A DNA stretch of 62,237 bases from Burkholderia sp. (lineage in GTDB: Bacteria > Pseudomonadota > Gammaproteobacteria > Burkholderiales > Burkholderiaceae). The translations under genes and the position numbers were made by a program. Position 1 is the first letter of the stretch; every line of letters starts with the position of its first letter. Under the pieces are notes generated by a model that was given only the letters and a program-made list of their open reading frames with translations, was not told the DNA's origin and did no database searches. Where the stretch lies: positions 1 to 62,237 of the forward strand of contig JASLEG010000181.1 in assembly GCA_030151225.1 (NCBI GenBank), read 5' to 3'. Shown in pieces: positions 44,034-52,353 of the stretch.

Positions 44034-45599
44034 TCACTCGTCCTCCTCCAGCCGCAGCTTCGCCGCCGGCACGCCGGTGGCCGCGCCCCAGTAGTAGATC
44101 GCCAGCGCGATCGCGGCCACCACCAGCGTGTCCCAGGGATGCGCGAGCACGCCGATCCCGCCGAAGCTGCCGAGGCAGGAGGCGCCGATCATCAGCGCAT
44201 AGAACGCGATCAGCCACGCCGAGGCGCGCACCTGCTCGGCCAGGCTCAGCTGATCCTTCGGCACGAAGCGCCCGCAGGCCAGATACACGAGGAACAGCGC
44301 GATCTGCAGCCCGAGCAGCCACGACACCGTGCCCCAGCCCGACCAGTACACGATCAGCGCCGCCACGATGAACGACAGCGGCCCGAGCACGCGGAACGCG
44401 CCGGCCCGGAACGGCCGCGGCAGATCGGGCGCCGAGCGGCGCAGCGCCGCCACCGACACCGGCGCCACCGCGTAGCTGAGGATCAGCGCCGCCGACACCA
44501 CGTTGATCAGCACGTCCCACGACGGGAACGGCAGCGTCCAGAACACCGACATCGCGAGCGTGAGCCACAGCCCCGCGCGCGGGATGCCGGTGCCTTCGTC
44601 GATGCGCGTGAACACGCGGAAGAAGGTGCCCGTCTTCGCCCAGCCGTACACCACGCGCGGCGTGGCGTTCATGTAGATGTTGCCGCAGCCGCTGGGCGAG
44701 ATCATCGCGTCGGCCACCACCATGTAGGCGAGCCAGCCCACCCCGAGCACGATCGCGATGTCGCGATACGGCAGCGAGAACGCGTGATCGATGCGCGCCC
44801 AGCCCTGCGCGAGCATCGCGGTGGGAATGCCGCCCACGAAGGCCAGTTGCAGCAGCACGTAGATCAGCGTGGACACGAGCACCGACAGGATCAGCGCGAT
44901 CGGAATCGTGCGCTGCGGATTGCGCACCTCGCTGGCCACCGAGATGATCGGCGTGAGCCCGAGATACGCGAAGATCACGCCGCCCGCCGACACCGCCATC
45001 TCGACGCCCGACAGCCCGAACGGCGCGAAGCCGGCCACCGTGAGGTTGCGCGGATGGAAGAACACGAACAGCACCGCGATCACGGCGAGCGGCACCACGA
45101 ACTTGAACAGGCTGATCACGTTGTTGGCGAGCGCGAAGGTCTTCACGCTCGAATAGTTGAGCCGGAAGAACAGGCACAGCAGCGCGAACTGCAGCAGCCA
45201 GCCGATCGTGGTGGGCGCGTTCGAGCCGGGCACGGTGAGCCCCGGAAACCACGCGGCCGCGTACTGGCGCGCGGCCACCACCTCGATCGCGATCAGGCTG
45301 GAGAACGCGATCAGCGTGATCAGGCCGATCAGGTAGCCGAGCAAGGGGCCGTGCGAGAACACCGGGTAGCGCACCACGCCGCCCGCGCGCGGCAGCGCCG
45401 CGCCGAGCTCGCAATAGACGATGCCGAGCAGCAGCACCGCGAAGCCGCCGAGCAGCCACGAGAAGATGCCGGCCGGCCCCGCGATGCTGGCCACGTGGCT
45501 GGCCGCGAACAGCCAGCCCGAGCCGAAGATCGCGCCGAGGCCGATGAAGGTCAGGTCGGTCAGCGAGAGCTGACGATTGAATTTGCCCTGCGATGCCAT
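44034..45599 (-). CDS. APC-family amino acid permease
   Basis: A 521-residue protein with about 12-14 membrane helices. The first helix region LSLTDLTFIGLGAIFGSGWLFAASHVA carries the GxG unwinding motif of the amino acid-polyamine-organocation superfamily. Other landmarks are IVYCELGAALPRAGGVVRYP and a conserved SEVRNPQRTIPIALI loop. Proteins of this shape include aspartate:proton symporters and amino-acid/organic-acid exchangers. The substrate is unresolved. It stands alone, downstream of the MFS/peptidase cassette. Confidence 0.87.
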   Translation of the reverse strand: MASQGKFNRQLSLTDLTFIGLGAIFGSGWLFAASHVASIAGPAGIFSWLLGGFAVLLLGIVYCELGAALPRAGGVVRYPVFSHGPLLGYLIGLITLIAFSSLIAIEVVAARQYAAAWFPGLTVPGSNAPTTIGWLLQFALLCLFFRLNYSSVKTFALANNVISLFKFVVPLAVIAVLFVFFHPRNLTVAGFAPFGLSGVEMAVSAGGVIFAYLGLTPIISVASEVRNPQRTIPIALILSVLVSTLIYVLLQLAFVGGIPTAMLAQGWARIDHAFSLPYRDIAIVLGVGWLAYMVVADAMISPSGCGNIYMNATPRVVYGWAKTGTFFRVFTRIDEGTGIPRAGLWLTLAMSVFWTLPFPSWDVLINVVSAALILSYAVAPVSVAALRRSAPDLPRPFRAGAFRVLGPLSFIVAALIVYWSGWGTVSWLLGLQIALFLVYLACGRFVPKDQLSLAEQVRASAWLIAFYALMIGASCLGSFGGIGVLAHPWDTLVVAAIALAIYYWGAATGVPAAKLRLEEDE

Positions 45600-45876
45600 G
45601 AATCGTGTCTCCTGCCATGTGGGCCGCGCGTTCGTGCGCGCTGCCCGGGTCGGGACACGCAGTATCGATCCGACGAATCGGCTCAGGCTTGTAGGGAATT
45701 ACCGGTCACGATGATGAAATCGGCACAGGACCGAAGTGGCTCATGAGCCTGACATGTAAGACTGACAAGGCAAATGACCGAATGACGGAGGCGAAGAAGA
45801 TGCGCACCGGATGCCAGAGGCTTCCGGCTGCCGACGGTCGATGCGAGGGTTCGTCCGAAGACGAACGCGCGGCGCG
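45600..45876. other. Intergenic region with left flanking repeat
   Basis: A 277-bp gap upstream of the permease gene. It holds its probable promoter region and, at 45838-45858, the left copy of a direct repeat that recurs at 49730. No gene is supported. Confidence 0.5.
45838..45858 (+). repeat. Left 21-bp direct repeat flanking the MFS/M20/LysR cassette
   Basis: tcgatgcgagggttcgtccga matches the sequence at 49730-49750 in 19 of 21 positions, both differences being C/T transitions; the inner 13 bp gcgagggttcgtc are identical. The two copies sit just outside the three-gene cassette. Confidence 0.6.
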
Positions 45877-47163
45877 TCAATGCGTGCGAGGCTCGGCGTG
45901 ACGAATCGGCCTTGGCTTGCGGTGCATCCTGCCGACAGAGGCCAACGCGGCAAGGCTGATCACTGCCGTGAGCGTCAGGTAAAAGCTGGGAGCGGCCTTG
46001 TTCCCCGTGGCGCTCAGCAGCCAGATGATGATGGCGGGCGTGAATCCCCCGAACACGGTCACGCCGACGTTGTAACTGATCGACATGCCGGTCGCGCGCG
46101 TCGAAACAGGGAATATCTCCGACATCAAGGCCGGCAGCGCGCCAAAGTAGATTGCCTTGAGCAGGGCGAGCCAGCCGACCAATGCAAAGAGCGCACTGAC
46201 CGACCCGTGTGAAACGACAAGGTAGAACGCCGGATAGCCCGTGACCAGGAACAGAATGGCGGCCAGGGACATCTGCCTGATTCGTCCGATGCGGTCGGAC
46301 AGATGGCCGGCAAACGGTGTTACCACTGCCAGTATCGCACCCGCCAGAACGCTGGCGGCAAAGCCGGTGGACGGGTCGAGATGAAGGTCGCGAATCGCGA
46401 AAGTCGGCACGTACTGAAGCAGATAATTCGCTGCGGTCGAGACGGTCAGCGAGCCAACCGATAAAAGCAGCATGTACTTCTGGCTGCCGAAGACATCCCG
46501 TATCGGCGTCGCCGTGTGCGCGGCCTCGATGAAGTCGGGCGCGTCCTCGAGAAACCGGCGCAGATACAAGCCGATCGGTCCGATCAGCAATCCGAAGTAA
46601 AAGGGAATTCGCCAGCCCCAGGCAGACAATTCCGCCGGCGACATGAATTTCGCGAGAGCAAAACCGAACAGCGAGGCCATCAGGGTGGCGATGCCCTGCG
46701 TGGCGAACTGCCAGCTCGCCAACAGGCCACGACGATGGGGCGCATGTTCAATGAGCATTGCCGTCGACGCCCCAAACTCGCCGCCAGCCGAGAACCCCTG
46801 AATCAGGCGCGCGACGAACACCCCGATGGGCGCCGCAAGTCCTATCGCGGCGTAAGTTGGAATCATCGCGATGATCGCGGTGCCCACCATCATCAAGCCG
46901 ACCGTCAGCAACAGGGCTGCCTTGCGTCCATGCCTGTCTGCATAGGCACCGAGCACCATGCCGCCAAGCGGACGAACCAGGTACGACGCGCCGAACGAGC
47001 CGAACGTCAGCAGCATCGACGCAGTTTCATTCATCGCTGGAAAGAAATTCTTCGCGATATAGACAGCAAAGAACGCGTATATCGCAATGTCGAACCATTC
47101 AAGCGCGTTGCCAGCCGAGGTCGCGACAACGATCTGCGTCAAACCGAGAGGCTTCTTTTGCAT
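45877..47163 (-). CDS. MFS transporter, metabolite:proton symporter (ProP/KgtP-like)
   Basis: A 428-residue 12-helix carrier. The start region VATSAGNALEWFDIAIYAFFAVYIAKNFFP is diagnostic of the metabolite:H+ symporter family, as is RPLGGMVLGAYADRHGRKAALLLTV (motif A) and RLIQGFSAGGEFGASTAMLIEHAP in TM4. Family members import organic acids, betaines or amino acid derivatives. It lies 14 nt downstream of an M20 peptidase and likely imports that enzyme's substrate. Codon third positions are less G/C-biased than in most of the window. Confidence 0.88.
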   Translation of the reverse strand: MQKKPLGLTQIVVATSAGNALEWFDIAIYAFFAVYIAKNFFPAMNETASMLLTFGSFGASYLVRPLGGMVLGAYADRHGRKAALLLTVGLMMVGTAIIAMIPTYAAIGLAAPIGVFVARLIQGFSAGGEFGASTAMLIEHAPHRRGLLASWQFATQGIATLMASLFGFALAKFMSPAELSAWGWRIPFYFGLLIGPIGLYLRRFLEDAPDFIEAAHTATPIRDVFGSQKYMLLLSVGSLTVSTAANYLLQYVPTFAIRDLHLDPSTGFAASVLAGAILAVVTPFAGHLSDRIGRIRQMSLAAILFLVTGYPAFYLVVSHGSVSALFALVGWLALLKAIYFGALPALMSEIFPVSTRATGMSISYNVGVTVFGGFTPAIIIWLLSATGNKAAPSFYLTLTAVISLAALASVGRMHRKPRPIRHAEPRTH

Positions 47164-47177
47164 GATTCGCCCCGCCG

Positions 47178-48626
47178 CTAGATGGGATAGTGCGACGCGC
47201 GCGACGTGCCTGAAGTCCGCCGCGCGACGATTTCGGGCCCGGCCTCGCTCAAATCCCACCACAGGCCTGCCATGACGCCGAGCGCTTCGCGTGCCACCGA
47301 GCCGAGCAAATGCTCGTTCGGCGCATGCTGATTGCAGGCCGGGTAGGAGTGAGGCACCCACAAGGTTGGAAGCCCGAGCGTGTCTGCGAACACGTCGTTG
47401 GGGACCGTTCCTCCGAGATTGGGGAGGAGCGCGGGCTTCTTGTTCGTGGTGGCACGCAACGAGTCGAGTGCCCATTGAACCCACGGATCGTCGAGTGCCA
47501 GGCGCGTCGCAGGCGTACCGCGCGACACCTTCACCTGTACGTGGCTGAAGCCGTGCTGCTCGAAATGGCGTTCGAGGTGCTCCTGCACCTGTTCCCAGTC
47601 CGTCCCCACGACGAAACGCAACTGACACACGGCTTTTGCAGCTGGAGGTATGGCGTTGACCGGCGCGTCCGCATTGCCTGCCTTCATCGCGAGAATTTCG
47701 AGCGCATTCCACCCGATGACGCGTTCCGCCGGACTCAGCCCCGGCTCACCCCACGTCGGATCGATCTCCGGCGAACTGTCGTCGCCGCCGAGTTCGATAT
47801 CCGCCAGCGCCGCCCTGACCAACGCGGAAATCGGAGGCGGGCGCAGCCCTTCGACCACGATCTTTCCGTCGCGATCGACGAGTGTGGCCAGCGCATGGGC
47901 CAATACGCTCGCCGGATTGCGCAAGACTCCGCCCCAGTTTCCCGAGTGCTGGCCTCCCTCGCGCAAATCGACGAGCAGTTCGAAGCGCACGGCGCCCCGC
48001 GAACCGAGAAAGAGCGTGGGACGCTCCGCCGAGACGCGCGGGCCGTCCGACGCCAGGAAGACGTCGGCGCGAAGCGCGTCGGCTTCCGACGAACACACCG
48101 CGCCCAGGCCGGGCGAGCCGATTTCCTCGCCAGTTTCGAAAATGACCTTGATGTTGTAACCGAGCTTGCCGCCACGGGTCTGGATGACGGCCCCCAGCGC
48201 TGCAAGGTTGATCGAGTGCTGCCCCTTGTTGTCCGCGGTTCCGCGGCCGTACCACCGGTCGCCGTCAAGCGTGACGTCCCACGGCTCGAGGCCAGGTCGC
48301 CACTGGTCGTCGTAGCCTCTGACCACATCCCCGTGTCCGTATGTCAGGACGGTCGGAAGGTGATCGCCTTCGTGGCGCGTTGCGATCAGGAATGGAGCCC
48401 CTTCGTGCAGCGGGTTGTCGACGATGCGGCTGTGGAAGCCCAGTTTCGCGAGCGCGGGGGCAATCTCCGCTTCCAGATAGGCATGGAGCGTCCCCACTTC
48501 GGCCTGGTTCTGGCTCTCGGTCCTGAAGGCCACGCGCCGGCGCAGATCGGCGAGCAGTTCGCCTGAATCGAAAATCTCGTAGGTGCTGGAGATTGCCGAT
48601 GTCCTGTTGACTTGATGAGCTTCCAC
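47178..48626 (-). CDS. M20-family metallopeptidase
   Basis: A 482-residue zinc hydrolase of the ArgE/DapE/CPG2 superfamily. Metal ligands are His98 (TYGHGD), Asp132 (GRGTADNKGQ), Glu167/Glu168 (ETGEEIGSPGL) and a late His in NQHAPNEH. The dimerisation domain lies between residues 210 and 360. Such enzymes cleave N-acyl amino acids, dipeptides or carbamoyl compounds. A GTG start is used, since the longer frame enters the divergent LysR region and no ATG fits. It is followed by an MFS carrier; joint uptake and hydrolysis is likely. Confidence 0.85.
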   Translation of the reverse strand: MEAHQVNRTSAISSTYEIFDSGELLADLRRRVAFRTESQNQAEVGTLHAYLEAEIAPALAKLGFHSRIVDNPLHEGAPFLIATRHEGDHLPTVLTYGHGDVVRGYDDQWRPGLEPWDVTLDGDRWYGRGTADNKGQHSINLAALGAVIQTRGGKLGYNIKVIFETGEEIGSPGLGAVCSSEADALRADVFLASDGPRVSAERPTLFLGSRGAVRFELLVDLREGGQHSGNWGGVLRNPASVLAHALATLVDRDGKIVVEGLRPPPISALVRAALADIELGGDDSSPEIDPTWGEPGLSPAERVIGWNALEILAMKAGNADAPVNAIPPAAKAVCQLRFVVGTDWEQVQEHLERHFEQHGFSHVQVKVSRGTPATRLALDDPWVQWALDSLRATTNKKPALLPNLGGTVPNDVFADTLGLPTLWVPHSYPACNQHAPNEHLLGSVAREALGVMAGLWWDLSEAGPEIVARRTSGTSRASHYPI

Positions 48627-48710
48627 TGGATTTCTCGCACGGTTTTCGAGGTAGTGGAACGGAGTGTATGAACGATAAAAATTCGCCACAATTTCAAATT
48701 TTGCGGATAT

Positions 48711-48729
48711 CGTTGCCGAAACAGCAACG
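48711..48729. promoter_or_regulatory. Candidate LysR operator CGTTGC-N7-GCAACG
   Basis: A perfect 6-bp inverted repeat with a 7-bp spacer and AT-rich flanks, 17 nt before the LysR start in the 120-bp divergent region. Its T-rich/A-rich symmetry and position fit a LysR autoregulatory site. Confidence 0.55.
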
Positions 48730-48746
48730 TAAGAAAGGCGGGAAGA

Positions 48747-49703
48747 ATGCTTCACGGAATCGCGCTTCGATATTTTCTCGAGGTGGCACGAACGGGGTCG
48801 CTGGCGGCGTCCTCGGCAAGCCTTCATGTCGCGGTGTCGGCCATCAGTCGTCAGATCGCCAAGCTCGAAGACGAAGTCGGAGCCCCGCTGTTCGAGCGCA
48901 TGCCGCGTGGCATGGTGCTCACGGACTCCGGCCAACTGCTGGCCGAACACGCCCGCCGCGCATTGCTGGACGCCGACGCCGTGTTGAGTGAAATCTCCGA
49001 GGCGCACGCCCTGGGCCGGGGAATCGTGAGGGTCGGCTGCACCGAAGGCTTCACGCGCCACTTTTTGCCGAGCGTGTTCGCGCGCTTTCACGCCGGGCAT
49101 CCGCGAGCGCGGTTCGTGCTGCGTTCCGGAACGCCTGCGCAGGTGGAACAATGGGTCGCGCTGGGAGAACTTGACGTGGGTCTGGGCTTCTCCACGACCA
49201 CGTCTGTCGCCGTTCACGTCGAGTTCAGCATGAGCGCCCCGGTGTGCGCGATGCTTCGTCCGTCTCATCCGCTTGCGAAAAAAAGGAGCCTCGCCTTCGA
49301 CGACCTTTTCGACTATCCGGTGGCGGTCCTCGAGCGAGGAACGACGGTTCGTCAGCTCATCGACTGGTGCTGCTCGCTGCGCGGCCGGCACCTCGAGCCG
49401 CTTTTCACCAGCAACAATTCGAGCGCGATGCATCAGTTCGCCGCGATGACGGGGGCGATCACGCTGGGCAGTGCGATCGCTTTGCAGGGAGCCGAAGGTG
49501 CCCCGTCCCTGATGGCGAAACGCATCGATGAGCCGCTCCTGAGCGAGCGCTATCTGCAGGTCACGACGATGAAAGGCCGTATTCTTCCTGCGCCCATCAG
49601 CCAATTTCTCGCGGTACTGAAAGCGGCGTTGTCCGTCGACACCGCTGCCGGCGAAGCCGACGTCGTGCGACGCGCGAAAAATCCGAAGCGCGTGACGCGC
49701 TGA
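48747..49703 (+). CDS. LysR-family transcriptional regulator
   Basis: A 318-residue regulator with winged helix LRYFLEVARTGSLAASSASLHVAVSAISRQIAKLE (residues 8-42) and effector domain (GRGIVRVGCTEGFTRHFLPSVFARFH). It is divergent from the M20 peptidase and MFS genes and should control them. A strong aggcgggaag precedes the ATG. Codon usage is like that of the peptidase and MFS genes, supporting one shared origin. Confidence 0.9.
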   Translation: MLHGIALRYFLEVARTGSLAASSASLHVAVSAISRQIAKLEDEVGAPLFERMPRGMVLTDSGQLLAEHARRALLDADAVLSEISEAHALGRGIVRVGCTEGFTRHFLPSVFARFHAGHPRARFVLRSGTPAQVEQWVALGELDVGLGFSTTTSVAVHVEFSMSAPVCAMLRPSHPLAKKRSLAFDDLFDYPVAVLERGTTVRQLIDWCCSLRGRHLEPLFTSNNSSAMHQFAAMTGAITLGSAIALQGAEGAPSLMAKRIDEPLLSERYLQVTTMKGRILPAPISQFLAVLKAALSVDTAAGEADVVRRAKNPKRVTR

Positions 49704-49729
49704 ACGAGGGGATCGGCGGCGGCCGGCGC

Positions 49730-49750
49730 TCGACGCGAGGGTTCGTCTGA
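49730..49750 (+). repeat. Right 21-bp direct repeat flanking the MFS/M20/LysR cassette
   Basis: tcgacgcgagggttcgtctga lies 27 nt after the LysR stop and matches 45838-45858 in 19 of 21 positions. The remaining 49751-50042 is AT-richer, has no gene, and holds the promoter of the DUF4148 gene. Confidence 0.6.
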
Positions 49751-50042
49751 CGATTCTGCATTGCGGCACGACCACGCGCGATTCTGAACCCGATGGAATG
49801 ACACTATTGCACTGGCTGTACAAATCAAAAAACGCGCAGGAATCGCATCCGCACGCAAATCGTCACAACCCACGCCCAACAAGACTTCTCCCCGACCCTA
49901 CCGGCAGTACGGAATTCGATTGTTCCAGGATGGCGACAATTCAATTCGCACGGATCCCATTTATTGATGCTGCACCCGCACGTAAATTTCACTCCGTCGC
50001 GCAGCAAACACGTTGCGCATCCGAACACCGAAGGAGTTGAAC

Positions 50043-50336
50043 ATGAAACGCATCGCACTCACCGCCGCCGCATTCGTGCTGTCCGCCACCGCCGTGTCCG
50101 CCTTCGCCGATGGCGGCATCGGCCGCGCCGGCAGCTACGGCGACCTGCCCGCCATGAAGTCCACCAGCACGCTGACCCGCGCCGAAGTGCGCGCGCAGCT
50201 CGCCCAGGCGCAGCGCGACGGTTCGCTCGCGCTGCTGCGCAAGACCAACTCGTACCCGCAAGGCATCGAGCTGGCCCAGCAACGTCAGGCCACGTCCGAA
50301 TCGGGCGGCCCGTCGAGCGAACTCGCCAACCGCTGA
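50043..50336 (+). CDS. DUF4148 small periplasmic protein
   Basis: A 97-residue exported protein with signal peptide MKRIALTAAAFVLSATAVSAFA and DUF4148 core (LTRAEVRAQLAQAQRDGSLALLRKTNSYP). A strong aggag lies 8 nt before the ATG. It is a paralogue of the protein at 11457-11813. A second tiny ORF follows in the same transcript before an intrinsic terminator. Confidence 0.85.
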   Translation: MKRIALTAAAFVLSATAVSAFADGGIGRAGSYGDLPAMKSTSTLTRAEVRAQLAQAQRDGSLALLRKTNSYPQGIELAQQRQATSESGGPSSELANR

Positions 50337-50379
50337 GTTCATTCATGCGCGGCCCGATCGGCCGCGCCGCCTTGACCGG

Positions 50380-50387
50380 AAGGAGGT
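50380..50387 (+). promoter_or_regulatory. Perfect Shine-Dalgarno for a 34-residue ORF
   Basis: AAGGAGGT is fully complementary to the 16S rRNA 3' end and lies 7 nt before an ATG. Such a perfect site in front of a short ORF strongly supports translation. Confidence 0.75.
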
Positions 50388-50394
50388 CACGATC

Positions 50395-50499
50395 ATGAAC
50401 ACGAACGAACCGAAACCGTCCCAGCTCGATCAATGGGATCACACCACGCCGGTGTGGATTCCGTTCCGTGCACAACCCCGCACGAACGGCAACGGCTGA
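50395..50499 (+). CDS. 34-residue small protein, unknown function
   Basis: A short ORF beginning MNTNEPKPSQLDQWDHTTP, then VWIPFRAQPRTNGNG. It is hydrophilic, with no signal peptide or membrane segment, rich in Asn, Pro and Thr, and has two Trp. It is preceded by a perfect Shine-Dalgarno and followed, 14 nt after the stop, by an intrinsic terminator, and it is 58 nt downstream of a DUF4148 gene. These signals together argue for a genuine small gene. I do not recognise its family. Confidence 0.65.
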   Translation: MNTNEPKPSQLDQWDHTTPVWIPFRAQPRTNGNG

Positions 50500-50513
50500 C
50501 CGGCAGGCTGAAA

Positions 50514-50547
50514 AAAGGCGACCCCGCTCGATGCGTGGGTCGCCTTT
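50514..50547. terminator. Intrinsic terminator
   Basis: 11-bp perfect arms AAAGGCGACCC (50514-50524) and GGGTCGCCTTT (50537-50547) enclose 12 nt. A-tract before and T-tract after make it effective in both directions, ending the DUF4148 transcript and the convergent porin transcript. Confidence 0.85.
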
Positions 50548-50574
50548 CGCTTTGGGAGCCCGCGAGCGCTCGAC

Positions 50575-51771
50575 TCAGAAGCGATGGACCAGCCCCGCCC
50601 CCACGGCGATCTGGCTACGTGACGATGCCGGCGTGCTGCTGAAGCCGTCGCCGAGCGAGGCCGTCGCTTCAACGATCCTGCCCGCGTTCAGCGTGTCGCC
50701 GCCGGCGCGCTGAAACGACTGCACCGCGTAGAGTCCGGTCCGCTTGGACAGCGCATGGTATTGCGACAGCGTGAACTGGCTGTAGCGCGCCGCGCTCGTG
50801 ATGCCGTTCGACCGCGTGGCCTGCGTGTAGCTGTAGCCGGCGGCGAGATCCCAGGTGCTCGACGGCTTGAAATGCAGCACCGCCCCCGCCGTGTTGAAGA
50901 TCGCGGTGTCGTGAAAGGCCGATCCGCCGCCGGCGATGTATTGCACGTTCGAATAGGACGCGCTCACGTCCCACGCCGGCGAGAACCGGTAGCCGCCCGT
51001 CACCGCGATGCGCTGCTGCGCCTGCGCCGTCTGATAGCCGTTGTCGATCGCCGATACCGCCGTCTGCGCGCCGCCGTTCGAGGTGGTGGACGAGGCGCCC
51101 CAGGCGCCGCCGCCCGGCGTGGCATTGTTCACGCGCTGCACGGCCGCGCCGATCCCCAGCGGGCCGTTCCTGTACTGCAGGCCCGCGCTCCAGGTCGAGC
51201 CCGCATCCACGCTGCCCGGCACGCCGCCGAAGGCATACGACGCGCTGAACGTGAAGCCGGCCAGCGTGGGCGACTGGTAGACGAGCGAGTTGTTGGCGCG
51301 ATAGATGTTGTCGAGCGAATCGATGTCGCCGGGATGCGCGCCGAAATAGCCGGTCAGCCAGGTGGTCGGGCTCCACGGCGCCAGCATGTTGTAGTAGGCC
51401 GTGTACTGCCGCCCGGCCGTGAGCATGCCGAACCGGTCCGTGGTCACGCCCACCCAGGCTTGCCGCGTGAAGATGCCGCCCGCATATTGCGAGGCGCCAT
51501 TGGTGCTGTTGAAACCGTTCTCGAGCGTGAAGATCGCCTGGGTGCCGCCCCCCAGATCCTCGCTGCCCCTGAGCCCGAAACGGCTGCCCGCCCAGACGCC
51601 CGCAGTCATCTTGACGACGGAGCACCCGCCCGAGGTGGCGCCGAGCGAGGCCGCGCCGTTCTGCCAGGCGATACCGTTGTCGACGATGCCGTACAGCGTC
51701 ACGCTGCTCTGGGCATGCGCACCGGCGCAGACGCCGCCGAGTGCCCACAGGAAAAACAACGAGCGTTTCAT
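50575..51771 (-). CDS. Gram-negative porin (Burkholderia trimeric type)
   Basis: A 398-residue outer-membrane porin. Signal peptide to about residue 20 (GVCAGAHAQ), first strand SSVTLYGIVDNGIAW, then SRFGLRGSEDLGGGTQAIFTLENGF, RQAWVGVTTDRFGMLTAGRQYT typical of the family, and terminal strand ending VGAGLVHRF with the C-terminal Phe. The second of two possible ATGs is chosen since agga is 9 nt upstream of it. It admits small solutes non-specifically. Confidence 0.92.
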   Translation of the reverse strand: MKRSLFFLWALGGVCAGAHAQSSVTLYGIVDNGIAWQNGAASLGATSGGCSVVKMTAGVWAGSRFGLRGSEDLGGGTQAIFTLENGFNSTNGASQYAGGIFTRQAWVGVTTDRFGMLTAGRQYTAYYNMLAPWSPTTWLTGYFGAHPGDIDSLDNIYRANNSLVYQSPTLAGFTFSASYAFGGVPGSVDAGSTWSAGLQYRNGPLGIGAAVQRVNNATPGGGAWGASSTTSNGGAQTAVSAIDNGYQTAQAQQRIAVTGGYRFSPAWDVSASYSNVQYIAGGGSAFHDTAIFNTAGAVLHFKPSSTWDLAAGYSYTQATRSNGITSAARYSQFTLSQYHALSKRTGLYAVQSFQRAGGDTLNAGRIVEATASLGDGFSSTPASSRSQIAVGAGLVHRF

Positions 51772-51827
51772 GATTTGCATTCCTATGTAATTTCGCGACG
51801 ATCACGTCGCGGTTTCGATTTCCCGTA

Positions 51828-52283
51828 TCAGGCCGATGAAGCCAGCCAGCGCGCCGCGCGGGCGAGCAATGCCTCCACCGACTCGAATGCCTCGACGCCG
51901 GCCACGTGCGGGGCGTCGCACACGGTGAACACCGGCTTGCCCCATTGCAGCCCGAGCGCGATTTCCGACAAGGTGCCGAGCCCGCCCCCCACGGCGACCA
52001 GGCACAGCGACGAGCGCGCGATCAGCGCGTTGCGCGTGATGCCGAGCCCGGTGGGCAGCGCCACGCTCAGGTACGGATTCGCGCCGCTCGCGTCGTCCTC
52101 GGGCAACAGGCCGATGGCGATGCCGCCCGCGCGATGCGCGCCGCGCGCGGCGGCCTCCATGACGCCGCCCTTGCCGCCGCCCACGATGGCGATGCCCGTG
52201 GCGGCAATCGCGTGCGCGATCGCCTCGGCCGCGGCCAGTTGCGCCTCGGTCGCCGCCCTCGGCCCGATCACGCCCACCGGCAT
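51828..52283 (-). CDS. LOG-like / TIGR00725-type Rossmann-fold protein
   Basis: A 151-residue protein with GVIGPRAATEAQL at the start, VGGGKGGVMEAAARGAHRAGG in the middle and VAVGGGLGTLSEIALGLQWGKPV near the end. The GGG-x-GT-x-x-E motif is that of the SLOG superfamily (lysine decarboxylase-like and TIGR00725 proteins), nucleotide-binding and in some cases nucleoside-phosphate cleaving. It ends an ABC importer operon. The start is uncertain: the frame extends to 52394, overlapping the permease gene by 41 nt. Function in the operon is unknown. Confidence 0.78.
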   Translation of the reverse strand: MPVGVIGPRAATEAQLAAAEAIAHAIAATGIAIVGGGKGGVMEAAARGAHRAGGIAIGLLPEDDASGANPYLSVALPTGLGITRNALIARSSLCLVAVGGGLGTLSEIALGLQWGKPVFTVCDAPHVAGVEAFESVEALLARAARWLASSA

Positions 52284-52353
52284 CGCGTGACGACGGGCGC
52301 CACGCTGGCGTTGTGCGAGATCGGCCAGCGCGATGTCGGCGAGCCGTGCCTGT

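Noticed and set aside
47178..49823. Long minus-strand frame extending the M20 peptidase upstream by about 400 codons
   Set aside because: The extension is antisense to a clear LysR gene and has no family similarity; the peptidase fits the family length from 48626.
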